A stretch of 64,000 nucleotides of DNA from Scalesia atractyloides (GCA_947069175.1 CAMTDV010000002.1:10346988-10410987), one strand, 5' to 3'. Positions 46,335 through 58,890 are shown, numbered from the stretch's first letter. The notes: generated from the sequence alone by a model not told the origin. Translations and numbers: made by a program.

Positions 46335-48780
46335 CTTGTCTTTTCGTGACTGTAGTAATGAGTATGTTAGAGTAAAGAACAAGAACAAGAATCACCTGCT
46401 GGTTTTTCTAAATGGTTTAAACACTTAGAATATGTTCATCACTTCATTTCAAACACTCTACACATGTTTATACATAAAAATGCTGCCAACTTGATTTATA
46501 GTTTAAGTTGATAAAACAAAAGATCGATACCATTACAATTTAATTTACACTTATATAGTATAGTATAATGCTTTGCTGTCATGCTTTATAAACTAAGCGG
46601 ATTGAGCCTCAAAATCTTTGCTCGATCAAACATCACAGGCAGAATACACAATTGTCAATAAGCTAGACAGAAACTAGGAGAAGCAAACGCATTCGGAAAA
46701 CACCAGGGCAGCAGATGATGAACGGTGGTTGGATCCACTAGCAGGTTGCCTGCAAACTATCCACATGCAGCCAGATCATGCATCTAGATCGATGATTCTT
46801 TTGATCCTTGTAACGTACAACGCCTATGAACGGTCAACATGTTATCAACAACTACCATGGGTTCTTCAGTTCCCTGCAGCATAATGAATCTGTCAACTAT
46901 AATATTACTCAAAAACAGTACAAACAAAGATAGATGAGACCGAACAAGAATTAAGGAATACTTACCATTGAATTTGCAACGCTATTTTTGTCAAACATTG
47001 GCAATGGAGCGATGCCCAGTAGGATTACAGACGCTTGCAGGAGCGGCGCTATAGACAACCAACAAGATAAGTCTGATGATAAGAATGAATAAATTAGTGT
47101 TTGATTTATTAGTGTGGCTGAGGTGAAATTTTCAGATTTAACCCCTCGGTTTTACTCTCTGTCTATTAATAACCCCATTCATTTTGTAATTTATAAAAGA
47201 GTAATTCTATTTAGTTGTGCAAAGTGTCGCCATTTCATAATCTAGTCCATTTTACTGTTTCTCTATTGTGTTTTATCATGTCTAATAGTATATGTAGTTA
47301 CCATATAATTCAAATTATGCATATTTACGTTAGGTTTCGTATCACATATACGATCGTCAACCCGTATTTCACGGATTTCGTTTCAAACACACATCCATTA
47401 GTAAAGGATTAGCCAGGTATGGCAACTATACTTCTCTAACATGGTTAGGTATATTTTTTTTAATTCACATAGCAATACCCTACTTGTTTGGCAGTTATAT
47501 ACATGTGTTAGGTGGAGATACGGGCGCATTACTTTACCAACTACCATGAAAGAAGCACATGGCCGTTTCTTATTTTGTTTGTAGATTCAAGATTTCGATT
47601 AGATCCGCTCAAGATACAAGTTTTCATCCTTATAGTCAAATTCGAAATTTTCAGCCTTTTTCAAGATTTGAAGATACATTTATATGATTGTAAGAAGCTC
47701 ATGATGTTTTTTTATTGCCATAAAACACATATGCATAATCAAGGTTGTTTTGCGAAATATGTAACACTAATTTTGAGTCATGTTACGACTTTATGTTGTA
47801 CACATGAAGATTTTAAAGGGGTTGGTAAGGAGACATCATGTATGTCTATTAAACCAGTTTCCTTCTTCAAAAACCCTAGTGATAAACACATCTTCTACTT
47901 CTAAAAAAAAACATTTATAAAGCTACATCGAAAAAATGTTGACGGTTCCGCATGGCCTCTGATTCGGCGAATATCCTCATTTCTTCCAAACCATACAATA
48001 TCTGACCCGTTACCTACCTACGATTAGAAACTAGATATATGCATTTCGACTTTAGATCCATTTCCTTATTCGGAAAACCCTAGTAATAAGCACATTTTAT
48101 ACTTAAAAATAAATGAAAAGAAAAATATCATGTAATTTAGATGATCTTCATTAATACTAATAGGCTAGGAGTTTCTTTTCCTTTTTTCTTTACCAATATC
48201 TAATTTTATATATATAAGAAACTATCCTACTACCACACCCCTGGTTTCGGAGGTGTTATCGAATAGTTGGATTTACACAAATACAAAACATTTTATTGAT
48301 AAACATAAAGGAAGTCTAAATGTTTATATATCATGAATTACATAAGCTTGTCAAAGGCCTCCCAGTCCCAACTATTGATCTTTTCCAAAGTCACCTAATG
48401 GAAAGCTTCATATCCAGTATGGGTGGCATCTCACAAAGTTCTGTTTCCTATCATTGGAAAGATCATAAGGCTTACTTCAAACCAAGTATTCAGATTTTTT
48501 GTCTAAAGACACATGCCTAAAATGAGGCCGCAATGCGACACCCGCAAGTGATGTGCATTATAGTTTAAGGTATTTTTATCTTGCTTGTTGCCAGCCTTAA
48601 AACGACCGACAGGTGTTATATTAGGTATACGCTTCATGCTATTAATACGTGATAAGCGATAGATATATTGGAATCGACAACTGTTGGTCCCTGAAAGGAT
48701 CTTAGAGCAAGGTGATTTCAAGTTGTCAAATGCATAAACACATGTGCGAAATCCCTGTTTTACACACAACCAAACAAGAG
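46335..48780 (-). repeat. Repeated gene-like segment, copy 3
   Basis: High-identity direct repeat of copy 2 (offset about 17.24 kb, e.g. 29977 and 47215). Carries the same promoter-like block (near 47097), short exon and broken second exon on the minus strand. Confidence 0.65.
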
Positions 48781-49145
48781 CACAATCAATCAAAAAGAAC
48801 AAATCACTCAAAAGTTTCTCAAGTGATTTTAGAGAGTAACAGTACACAATGTCCAAAATAAGCTCCAATACTCTCTCAAAATACACTCTTGCAAAATGAA
48901 TCCAACCTACTGTGTATATATATATAGGCTATACTGCAGGACGACACATGAAGGCTAATAGGATCCACACGAAAAAGATTTAAGTAACACGAAGGACTTC
49001 TTCATGTCAAGGTGACATGAAAGCTATCACACAAACCCAATGTTCTTTGTGTGCTATGTTTTTTCGTGTGCCTTCATATGACGTCAGTACTCCTACGTGT
49101 GTCATTTGAGAGACATATTGTAGCCTTTGCATGTGTACAAGTCAA
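48781..49145 (-). repeat. Copia-LTR-like fragment, second copy
   Basis: Matches 31501-31885. It retains a TCAAGGTGACATGAAAGCTA block (near 49000) that the first copy lacks but 50360-50380 has. Confidence 0.5.
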
Positions 49146-49720
49146 AAGGACTTAAAAGTGACCCCAATAGGAAGCATCTAGGGCAATAGGATTCCCAGAG
49201 GATTAAAAGGAAGCATATAGGACAATACGATTCTCATAGGGCTTCGGTTGGTGAACGAATTAAATCAATGGGAAGCGTATTGGGCAATATAGTTCCCTTA
49301 GACCCAAAGTATAGGAAACCTGTAGGGCAATATGGTTCCCCAAGGGAATAACAGGAAGCGTATAGGGCAATACGTTTCCCATAGGGCTTCGGTGGGTGAA
49401 CAAATTAATTCAGTCGGAAGCGTATTGGGCAATATAGTTCCCCTAGACCTAAAGTATAGGAAGCGTATAGGGCAATATGGTCCCCATAGACCCAAAGTTT
49501 ATGAAACGTATAGGACAATATGGTTCTCATAGGATTAACAGGAAACATATAGGGCAATACGGTTCCCATAGGGCTTTGGCTGGTGAACGAATTAACTCAA
49601 CTGGAAGTGTATTGGGCAATATGGTTCCCCTAGAACCAAAGTATAGGAAGCGTGTAGGGCAATATGGTTCCCCTAGACCCAAAGTATAGGAAGCAAGCGT
49701 ATAGGGCAATACACTTTCTC
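49146..49720. repeat. Tandem array of ~43-bp units, block 3
   Basis: Same units as blocks 1 and 2 but present only once in this copy of the composite segment. Confidence 0.9.
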
Positions 49721-50189
49721 TGGTCCCCTAGCGCTGTCGTCGGAGGTGTTGTGTTACACTCAAAAAAGCCAACACCGATGTCTTGACTGTTAAACCGCCG
49801 TATATATAGAGGATTGTTTATTAGCCGGATAGCCTAGAGTGTTGGTTAATACTATGGTTGGGTCGATACTTTGGTTGGGTCGAGGATATGTATCCACCGC
49901 TGGCTCCCTACAAAGATTTGGACATGAGGTCGATGACAGGGATGAAAGTGGCGGTAGACATTCCTAGTGTTGGTTATAGGTTTGTCGGGATTGGGCATGG
50001 CAGACGATGGTACATCACCCCCTTTCGGAGGTTGGGAAGCTTCAGATGCCTCAGATGGCTGGCAAGAGGGTGGGCAGGATGATGTCGAGGTCTTACCTCA
50101 GTAGGAACAAGAGGATCATCAACATCCACATAGATCTTATCGTGCAGTTAGGTTGCCCCGATCAATTAACCGTCTTCTCGATAGTATAT
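49721..50189. other. Spacer after array 3
   Basis: Third copy of the array-associated spacer. Frames at 49858-50082 and 50007-50192 follow the repeat and have no recognised product. Confidence 0.6.
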
Positions 50190-50745
50190 TGACAGAGTAA
50201 CGATACACAATGTGCAAAATAAGCTCCAATACTCTCTCAAAATACACTCCTACAAAATGAATCCCAACCTACTTTATATATACGCTATACAGCAGGATGG
50301 CACACGAAGGCTGATAGGATCCACATGAAATAGACTTAAGTATCATGAAGGACTTCCTTCACGTCAAGGTGACATGAAAGCTATCACACGAACACAATGT
50401 TCTTTGTGTGCTATGTGTTTCGGGTGCCTTCATATGACGTCAATACCCCTTCGTGTGTCATTTGAGAGACATAATTTAGCCTTTGCTTGTGTATAAGTCA
50501 AAACATAACCAATCTGTTGTTAAGTCAAACAGGAGGATGTTTGAATTGGCAAACTTACAACCAAACAACAAAAATATAAAGAAAACGAAGACTGTTCATC
50601 TATGTTTGACAAAAATACAAGCAAAGACACAAAATACATCAACAAACTCCCCCTTGTCTGCAACTTGCTATGTTCGATCTTCATTCTTGTGGGGCTTCCA
50701 AAATCTCTTGATGGACTTTAGTCCATTGACTTCCGGAGTTGATCC
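50190..50745 (-). mobile_element. 3' end of a second copia element (LTR part, PPT, end of internal region)
   Basis: On the minus strand AAGGGGGAGTTTG (PPT) precedes an LTR start TGTTGATGTATTTTG at 50644, and the LTR runs left to about 50190. It shares the body of 31501-31885 and 48781-49145. The internal side (50645-50745) is cut by element C. Coding is not recognisable in the short remaining piece. Confidence 0.6.
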
Positions 50746-51750
50746 TGTCACACCCTGACCCGCAGCGGAAATAGAAGTCGGGGCATGATTGGGTTTTAAT
50801 CAAAGCTCATGACATTTACTATAATTAAGTTTCATATTTATTGATTTAAATTTATAAGAAAATATCCAAACACAAAACATATAAACACAAGAAATATTGT
50901 TCTAGACAAGACATATTTTATTCATCTTCTAAGGCTAATCCTAAGTGTTCCTCTTCTCAGCCTGTCCACCTGTATCATGTGTAAAATAAAAGTTTGGGTC
51001 AACAAAAGTTGGCGAGTGAATCTAAATTAAACATTTAAAAAGATTAGTTACATTGATTAGTTTAATAAAAATGTGCATCGACCATATATGAGCATATGTA
51101 TATATAATCTAACTACAAACCACATAATATCAACAATGTACACATGAGCATGACTAATGATGAACTGTGAGATCAAGGCTCAATCAATCGGAGCCGATCT
51201 AATGTGGCACGCGATGCTCTACTCGTATCCAACGAGGAACTGATGAGCCTTATGTGAATGATTGCGCTGAAATGATATAATGTAACCACATATAACAACA
51301 ACAAAAAAAATTACATACACATTAGATCACATGGTGTTAGCACAAGTGTTTAAATAAATAAAATATGTAAACGACACATGATACGCCCCAAAACATGAAT
51401 AAAAATGGGAATTTGTAGGAATTCACTCACATTGGGTGCGTTTCTTGGATTTGATAGCGATGCCGCACCGATTTAGGATTTAACCGACGAAAAAAACTAA
51501 CCTAGATAATCACGTAATAATTCGATAAATAACTAAAAGTTAATATTTTTAATTAATGCTTTTTATTATATTTTTAGGTTTATTTTTGGTGGTATTAATA
51601 CAATTTTTAAACTTTAAAAACCTGATTTTTAAGTATTTTTAATTGATTTTTGAGTAATAAAAATAAGGAAATAAATAAACTAATTTTTTTAAAAAAAGTT
51701 TGACCTTGTCAGGGACCGATTCTGATCGGTCGGATCAGGTTTATTTTTGG

Positions 51751-52163
51751 CAGCTTGTGAGGTTCGAACTCGTGACCTCATGTGTACGTGCACGTAGCTC
51801 TACCAACTGAGCTACGTGTCTAACCCGAAATAATCTACATTTTAATTACTTATATATACAAACTAGGTTAATCCAGAATCTATTAAATTTAAAAAGGTTT
51901 TTAAGTCTCCAAAACCGGTTGCAATCCACATGATTCGAACCCGTGACCTCCAGCCCACGTGCATACAGCCCAACCATTTGGGTTGTGTGTCTGACTCGTA
52001 TAAACCTTGATTTATATTAAATTTATACGTATTTTCAATGTTGATCTGAAAAGTTAAAAAAAATTTGGTTTTTATCTCATAATATTGGTAATGTGTACGA
52101 GTCGAACCTAGGGCATGTGCTTTGTGATTGCACACAGTCCACCACTGGACTGTGTGTCTAACC
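51751..52163 (-). other. Array of three tRNA-like modules in C LTR
   Basis: Reading leftward, modules start at 52163, 51996 and 51825 (spacings 167 and 171 bp). Module 1 has the perfect 10-bp hairpin CACACAGTCC/GGACTGTGTG, module 2 a 7-of-8 CAGCCCAA/TTGGGTTG stem, and module 3 the perfect 10-bp hairpin CACGTAGCTC/GAGCTACGTG around an A box TAGCTCAGTTGG. Each ends in a TTCGA core (GGTTCGACTC, GGTTCGAATC, AGTTCGAACC in element sense). Confidence 0.75.
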
Positions 52164-52689
52164 CGTTTAAAACAACAAATTTAATTATTCTTAAACGCTA
52201 ACTAAACTTCATCTTCTTTATGAAATTCAAATACCCAGAACAAGTTCCGACTGTTAATCGATTATAATAGTTTTAATTAATTGTTTTAAGTTTGCAACAC
52301 ATTATATAGAAGATATCAAAAAGATTAAGAGAGTTATACCGACTAGGAGATGAGTTCCGGCGAATCGTTTTGCATAGAGAGGTTTAGAATAATTCAGGTG
52401 GATGAGCGAGTGAAATGAATTGAAATGGTTCAGTATTTAAATACAATCATCGCTCGGTTTAATTCAATCATTACTTCCGACATTGATTTCGAATCCGTTA
52501 CAGATCGTAGGTTTCGATTTTAAGATTTTAAAACTGATTACGGAGTCGGTTTTACATGATTTTGATAACCGAAAACGTTAATCGATCTTGATGGAATCAG
52601 TTATCAGTTTCCGATTTGAACTTCAAAATTTGCAGGTTAGCGTTTGAGATGCGTATAAAATTTAATGCTTTCAGTTTTAAACACATGTG

Positions 52690-52760
52690 GTGTGTGTGGT
52701 TCAGTGGTGTTTTGGTGTGTGAGTTTGTGGGGGAACCCGGGTTCGAAACCCGGCTACCCC
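52690..52760 (+). other. Antisense tRNA-like sequence in C LTR
   Basis: TGGTTCAGTGGTG (A-box-like) and CCCGGGTTCGAAACCCGG (B box in a strong T-arm) on the plus strand, that is antisense to element C, 213-283 bp from its LTR start. Confidence 0.7.
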
Positions 52761-52973
52761 TTTTATTTATTTTATTTTATTTTTTTATTATTTTAAGGTT
52801 TAATTACTTTATTTATTCTTTTATTGATTGTTATTTTAATTATGTAATTTATTTATTAACCATAAATAACAAAAATTAAGTAACACTAATAAATAAATAC
52901 GTAACGAACTTCTAATAAATACTTGATTCTCAAACGGAGCGGGTTTTGGAACCCGTTTTACATGAATGTTACA

Positions 52974-53009
52974 GTATCCCCTACTTTTAGAAATTTCGTC
53001 CCGAAATTT
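52974..53009 (-). promoter_or_regulatory. Polypurine tract and inverted repeat of element C
   Basis: Minus strand: AAATTTCG-GGA-CGAAATTT then CTAAAAGTAGGGGATAC, then the LTR. The inverted repeat has all 8 pairs. Confidence 0.7.
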
Positions 53010-53740
53010 AAGTAGTAGATGTAACTGGAAAGAGATGCGAGTATTTTTCACGCATTGAGTCTTCGCGTTCCCAAGTAAACTCAGGTCCTCGTTTTGTCTC
53101 CCAACGCACCCCGACTATTGGAATACGACTTCGTCTTAAACGATTTTTACCGAAATCCATGATTTCTACAGGTCTTTCAACGAAATGCATTGATTCATCA
53201 ATCTGATTATCTTCTAATGGTATAAGGAGATTTTCGTCGGCGAGACACTTTTTCAAGTTTGATACATGGAATGTGGGATGAATTCTGTTGGGTTCTTCTC
53301 GTAGGTCAAGCTTGAATGCTACAGGACCAACTCTTTCGAGTATTTTGAATGGTCCAGATTGCGTGGTGCTAGCTTGCCTTGTTGACCAAAGCGAACCACT
53401 CCCTTCCATGGTGATACTTTCAAAAGTACTTGATCGCCAACACAAAACTCAAGTGGCTTTCGTCGTTTATCCGCGTAACTCTTTTGACGACTTTGTGCTG
53501 CTAGAAGATTACCGCAAATCTGAAGAATTTTATCAGTCGTTTCTTGAATCAATTCAGGTCCAGTGATTTGCGCTTCACCGATTTCGTGCCAGCATACAGG
53601 AGATCGGCACTTACGACCACATAAGGCTTAAACGGAGCCATGCCGATGCTTGAATGATAGCTATTGTTGTACGAAAATTCAACTAACGGTAGATGAGTAT
53701 CCCAATTACCCTTGAAGTCTATGACACATGCTCGCGACAT
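53008..53740 (-). pseudogene. Element C integrase C-terminus and chromodomain-like region
   Basis: Three frames: 53549-53740 (DFKGNWDTHLPLVEFSYNNS), 53319-53552 (SYADKRRKPLEFCVGDQVLL) and 53008-53445 (SGPFKILERVGPVAFKLDL.., then ERPVEIMDFGKNRLRRSRIP and WEREDSMREKYSHLF). Same order as in B, with frameshifts between the pieces. The last segment is the putative chromodomain. Confidence 0.85.
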
Positions 53741-53752
53741 CTCTTCAAGAGT

Positions 53753-54583
53753 TTATATGGTGCGCTCAGAATGACCATCAGTTTGAGGGTGAAAGGCAGT
53801 GCTGAGATCTAATCGTGTACCCAATGCTGCTTGCATGGCTTGCCATGTTCGTGAAGTAAAATGGTCGTCTCGATCTAAAATGATACTTAAAGGCACACCA
53901 TGACGGCTTACAATTTCATCAATATAGATACGAGCTAACTTTTCATTCTGGTAATCTTCGGGGATTGGAATAAAATGAGCTAATTTAGTGAGACGATCAA
54001 TGATAACCCAGATTGTGTCATACCCACTGGAGGTGCGAGGTAACACGGTAATGAAGTCTATGGTTATGTTTTCCCACTTCCAAACAGGTATTTCTGGTTG
54101 GACGAGTAATCCTGAAGGTCGTTGGTGTTCAGCTTTAACCTTAGAACATGTGAGGCACTTGGAGACAAAAATGGCGATATCTTTCTTCATGCCAGGCCAC
54201 CAGTACGAGTATTGTAGATCTTGATACATCTTATCAGCAACTGGATGTATAGAGTATCGCGTTTTGTGAGCCTCATTCATAAGAAAAGTACGAAGATTGT
54301 CGCGATCAGGTATCCAAATACGATTTAGATAGTAAAGGATACCATCGGACTTGGTTTCTATCTTGAGCTCAGCTCCACAAGACAATTCATCTCGCACATC
54401 ATTTTCCGTGACAGAATTATATTGAGCTACTCGAATTCGGTTTTGGAGGTCGGTTACAGTTTGAGAACATAGAAGATGGATGGAGTTCGTATACTCTTTT
54501 CGACTAAGGGCATCAGCCACGACATTAGCTTTGCCAGGATGATGACGGATTTCACAATTGTAATCATTTAAAAGTTCGACCAA
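53753..54583 (-). pseudogene. Element C integrase zinc finger and catalytic core
   Basis: 276-codon frame with HKTRYSIH and CLTC (zinc-binding H and C pairs), then IDFITVLPRTSSGYD, LDRDDHFTSRTWQ and HPQTDGHSERTI, which supply D, D and E. The RNase H end (HHPGKANVVADALSRKEYTN) precedes it. The change of SDRDG to LDRDD leaves the catalytic Asp in place. Confidence 0.85.
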
Positions 54584-55195
54584 CGTCGTTGCCTCATATT
54601 CAACTCTTTTTGATTAAAGATATGTTGAAGGCTCTTGTGGTCAGTTTAAATTTCACACTTGGTACTATAGAGATAGTGTCTCCATATATTTAGAGCGAAC
54701 ACGACTGCTCCAAGTTCTAGGTCGTGAGTGGTATAGTTCTTTTCATGCATTTTGAGTTGCCTTGAGGCATAGAATATCACCTTTCCTCTTTGCATTAGAA
54801 CACAACCTAGTCCTTGCCCTGACGCATCACAATAAACCACAAAGTCTTCGCAACCATCAGGAAGAGTAAGGATAGGTGCATCACAATGTTTTTGCTTCAA
54901 AGTTTGGAAAGCCTCTTCCTGCTTGGGCCCCAAATGAAGGGTTTGCCCTTGTGAGTCAAGGCTGTGAGTGGTACAGTGATACGAGAAAATTTGCGATGAA
55001 ATGTCCATAATAACCAGCTAGACCAAGAAATGACCTAACTTCGATAGGAGTGCGTGGCGCTTGCCATTCTTGCACCGCTTTGATCTTTGTGGGGTCGACA
55101 TGAATCCCTTTGTCATTAACGACATGACCAAGAAATTGTACCTCTTTTAGCCAAAACTCACATTTCAAGAACTTAACATAAAGTTTTTCGGTTCT
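54584..55195 (-). pseudogene. Element C RT thumb and RNase H
   Basis: 54956-55168 holds CEFWLKEVQFLGHVVNDKGI and SFLGLAGYYGHFI. 54646-55008 holds LTLPDGCEDFVVYCDASGQG and NYTTHDLELGAVVFAL. A frameshift near 54985 joins them, and another break with a stop near 54640 precedes the next frame. Confidence 0.85.
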
Positions 55196-55985
55196 CTAAA
55201 GTGTTAGGATGAGTCGAAGATGTCGTTCATGATCGGATTTGGTCTTATAATAAATAAGAATATCATCAATGAAGACTATGACAAAACGATTGAGGTAGGG
55301 TTTACACACCCTATTCATCAAGTCCATGAAAACAGCAGGAGCATTGGTCAAACCAAAAGGCATAACCATGAACTCATAGTGACCATAACGAGTTTGAAAA
55401 GCAGTCTTTGGAATGTCTTCTTCATGTACTCTAAGTTGGTGATAACCAGAACGAAGATCGATTTTTGAGAAACAGGTGGCACCCTGTAGTTGATCTAGAA
55501 GGTCATCGATACGAGGTAAAGGATAGCGGTTCTTGATAGCCAGCTTGTTGAGCTCTCTATAGTCGATACACATTCGAAAAGTTCTGTCTTTCTTCTTTAC
55601 GAATAGAACCGGCGCTCCCCAAGGTGATGAGCTAGGACGTATAAATCCCTTGTCAGTCAACTCTTGCAGCTGACTAGCTAACTCTTGCATCTCAGATGGG
55701 GCTAACCGATATGGAGATTTTGCGACTGGTGTAGCACCAGGTACAAGATCGATTCGGAATTCGACTCCTCGCACAGGAGGAAGTCCTGAAACGTCGTCGG
55801 GAAAAAATTAAGGAAATTCTTTAACAATTGGAATGTCTTCGAGCTTTCTCTCATTGCCTTCCTTTTTGACGATCTGAGCTAAATATGCGATATAGTCTTT
55901 GCGAAGGTATCTTCGAGCTTGGAAGCATGACATCATTTTGAGCCCTTTGGAGGGGGTTTCCCCAAAGATACGTAGAGTTTGACCG
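55196..55985 (-). pseudogene. Element C reverse transcriptase core
   Basis: 192-codon frame 55196-55774 with FVKKKDRTFRMCIDYRELN, FSKIDLRSGYHQLRV, YEFMVMPFGLTNAPAVF and FIDDILIYY. The catalytic FIDD is present. The linker to the protease (55775-55985) contains a stop (GGAAAAAATTAAG region near 55800). Confidence 0.85.
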
Positions 55986-56387
55986 TCAGCGAGAGGAATT
56001 CAACTTCTCATAACAAATAACTTCAGCGTGATGCTGGCTAAGCCATTCCATACCAATGATGACGTCGAAACTACCCAATTTCATAGGGATGAGAACAATT
56101 GGAAAGTCATGATCATTGAGGGTAAGAGTGCAATCACGAATAATTGAGTCTAACGTAATAGGTTCACCATCAGCAACTTCAACCGTAAAAGATTCAGCTA
56201 GATTAACGCAGGGTAAATCAAGAATAGATTTGAACTCTAAGGACACGAAACTCTTATCCGCACCAGTGTCAAATAGAATGGATGCATAAGTACCGTTAAT
56301 GAGAAACGTACCGTTAACCACGTTATTGTCAGCTCTAGCTTGATTGGCATTGATGTTGAAAGCTCTTCCTCTTGTGGGTGGATTGGC
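55986..56387 (-). pseudogene. Element C aspartic protease
   Basis: 111-codon frame with FLINGTYASILFDTGADKSF (DTG active site intact) and FDVIIGMEWLSQHHAEVIC. Disrupted from gag by a stop near 56387. Confidence 0.85.
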
Positions 56388-57317
56388 TTAGTTGGCTTGG
56401 TTCACTGGATTGGCTTGTGCTTGGGCATTTATGATATTCACCAAACGTGGGCAGGTGTTTCGAAAATGGGTTGGATCACCGCAATTGAAACAAGCTCTGA
56501 CTGGTTGCATCATTGGGTAGTTGGGTTGATAGTAGGGTTGAGCCATAGGTTGAGCAGGTGGTAACAGCAGAGGTTGTTGGTATTGGGCTTGGCCTACCAC
56601 TTGGTTATTGGGTTGGGCTTGAGGTTGATTGCGGTTTGGTCTTTGAAGGATGCGACAAGTTTGAATTGTATGACCTGCACGGCCACAACTTGTACAATGA
56701 AGGCATGGGTTCATAGAAGGGTAGTGGTATTGACATCGGTTGCATTTTGGATGAGATCCAGTGTATGGTTTCTTGAATGGGGCGGCAGGAGGAACGATTT
56801 GTGTGATTGGGGCAACAACGATAGGGGGACTGGTTTGAGTAACAATGAAATTCTTTCCACTGCGTTTCCTTTTACCAGCAAACTTAGAAGACGATCCTGT
56901 TTGGGTTGGGGTTTGGGTTTCAACAGGTGTCTTGTCTTTCTTCTTCTCATTTTTAAAATCGCCATTTCGGATGCTATTTTCCATGAGCTTAGTAGCCAGC
57001 TCCATTGCAGCCTTGAGAGTTGCAGGTGTAGTACTCATCACAGAATCTTGAATTTTCGAGGGAAGACCTCGAATGTAGTGCTTAATTAAACGATAGAGTG
57101 GAGTGAACAAGTTGGGAACCATTTGGTTCAACTCGAGGAACCTCTTATTATAGGTGATGTGGTCCCCTTCCTTTTATTTCAAGAAATAAAATTCGTCTTC
57201 CAATTTCTTGATTTCGCTTCTTGGATATAAGCGTCTAGTCATAAGTTCCCTCAACTCTTCCCAAGTTAAGGCCATGGCGGCTTCAACACCTCGTCTACCC
57301 TTTTCCGCGTTCCACCA
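56388..57317 (-). pseudogene. Element C gag, 3' part, truncated by element D
   Basis: 57131 to 56388 holds IRGLPSKIQDSVMSTTPATL, knuckles CTSCGRAGHTIQTC and CFNCGDPTHFRNTC, and a C-terminal INAQAQANPVNQAN that is also in D gag. Upstream (57132-57317) other frames keep LEDEFYFLK-like and MTRRLYPRSEIKK-like pieces. The sequence stops at the W-W-N motif, where D is inserted. Confidence 0.85.
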
Positions 57318-57501
57318 TGTAACATCCGTCAAAAACCGGATTTACCAAACCCGCTCCGTTTATTAACCGAACAATCAGTTAAATTTCGTTGCGTATTTAA
57401 TGCTCAAATTAATTTTAATCGATACATAATTAATAAGTATATTGGAATATAAAAGTTATATTTGAAAAAGTATTAAAAATAGTGGTTTAAAAATAAAACA
57501 A

Positions 57502-57578
57502 GGCTGCCGGGTTTCGAACCCGGGTCAACCTAGTCAACAACGATTTAACTCTCATCCATCAAACCACTCCGCTACTTG
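57502..57578 (-). other. Antisense tRNA-like sequence in D LTR
   Basis: Minus strand: AGCGGAGTGGTTTGATGG (A-box-like), then CCCGGGTTCGAAACCCGGC (B box within a strong T-arm) and GGCAGCC, 184-260 bp from the LTR start. Confidence 0.7.
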
Positions 57579-58284
57579 TGTTCTTTAGTAACATATCAAA
57601 ACAATTAATTCAAATATCAAACTCGAATTCAAAACTGACGCGCCCAATCGCAGTCGTCGGAAATCCCGAGGATTTCGCCGAGATTGGACGGTTTCTTCTG
57701 ATTTAACCGAAGCATTAACCTTAACATCGGTTATAACCGATGTCCAGCCCGCGACATCAGTCATAACCGCCGGAGAAATATTTGACCGACGAATCAAGAC
57801 GGTAAACGGACCCAATTCGTCGATGTTCTTCCCTATAAATGCACCCTCTAACCTCTGATAGCCTTTTCGCTCACAATCGCACCCATTCTCGATGAAATTT
57901 CACTCGCCGGAAACTTTCTGCAACTTGCCGGAAAACCGAACCCCTTCACCTCCGTGCCTTACTCTAAAAACAGAACACCTAGAGCTCATACCGAAGTCAC
58001 CCACACTCACCTCAAGCTTCCTGAAGACCTTCTGCCGCAAGATAAACGTCACCGGAATAACCTGCTGTCATCGGAATTTCGCCGGCGAAACAGAGGATCT
58101 CTGTTCGGTATATCTTACACCTAATCTCTCTCGTTTTTATTAATCTCACATGTAGCTAATCACAACTTACTAAAGAAATTGATTAAACAGATGAAACAGT
58201 CGGACATTGGTTCTGAGATTAAGCTTAACGAAGAAGATGAAGTTTTCAGTTATATATATATAATTTAAATCAAGTTATATCTCG

Positions 58285-58870
58285 GGTTAGACACACAGTC
58301 CAGCGGTGGACTGTGTGCAAATAAACACGCATACATCCCGAGTTCGATTCTTGTCACACTCACACTCGCCTTAATAAAAATGTTTCTTTTTTTTAAACTG
58401 AACCGGATTCACTCGCAAATAGATTTTAAGTTTAATGAAAACCGGAATAATAACCAAGATAGACACACAGTCCAGTGGTGGACTGTGTGCGCGTTTAAAT
58501 CATATGTCACGGGTTCGAGTCCAGGCTACTGCACCGGTTCTGGCAATTATCAAACTTTTCATATAAGGACAGAAATGAATTTATCTAGTTTGTATATAAG
58601 TATAATAAAAACCAGATTATTTACCAAGTTAGACACACAGTCCAGCGGTGTACTGTGTGTCAAACTAAACCACAGGTCCCGGGTTCGAGACCTGTGGCGA
58701 GCACCGAGTCATGAAATTAAATCGTTTTTAAATAAATGATTTTCGGATTAATCTAATTAGTATATAAATATAATTAAAAACAGAAATATTTCGGGTTAGA
58801 CACGTAGCTCAGTTGGTAGAGCTGCGTGCACGCGTACGGGAGGTCACCAGTTCGAGTCTCACCCAGCGCA
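58285..58870 (+). other. Array of four tRNA-like modules in D LTR, 167-172 bp spacing
   Basis: Modules begin at 58285, 58457, 58627 and 58794. Hairpins: perfect CACACAGTCC/GGACTGTGTG in modules 1 and 2, one mismatch in module 3 (GTACTGTGTG), and CACGTAGCTC/GAGCTGCGTG with one wobble in module 4. B-box cores: GAGTTCGATTC, GGGTTCGAGTCC, GGGTTCGAGACC, AGTTCGAGTCT. Acceptor and anticodon stems are not maintained. Confidence 0.8.
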
Positions 58871-58890
58871 TGTCATATACACGACCGAAC

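Larger units (their letters stand above)
50746..52973 (-). repeat. 3' LTR of element C (2228 bp)
   Basis: In element sense it starts TGTAACATTCATG and ends GGGTGTGACA. Architecture matches B and D: an antisense tRNA-like sequence near its 5' end, three spaced sense tRNA-like modules, the GATCGGCTC...GAGCC..GATC inverted repeat (51171-51198) and the TCAACAAAAGTTGGCGAG motif near 51000. Confidence 0.85.
50746..57317 (-). mobile_element. Element C: gypsy chromovirus-type, interrupted by element D
   Basis: Minus-strand order from the right: gag (cut at 57317), protease, RT, RNase H, integrase, chromodomain-like end, PPT, 3' LTR 50746-52973. The 5' part of gag, leader and 5' LTR must lie beyond the right edge, past element D. 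Left flank is GATCC (50741-50745); its partner cannot be checked here. Coding is broken in many places. Confidence 0.9.

Noticed and set aside
52616..52879. 87-codon ORF in the C LTR
   Set aside because: It overlaps the antisense tRNA-like sequence and an AT-rich run; no coding evidence.
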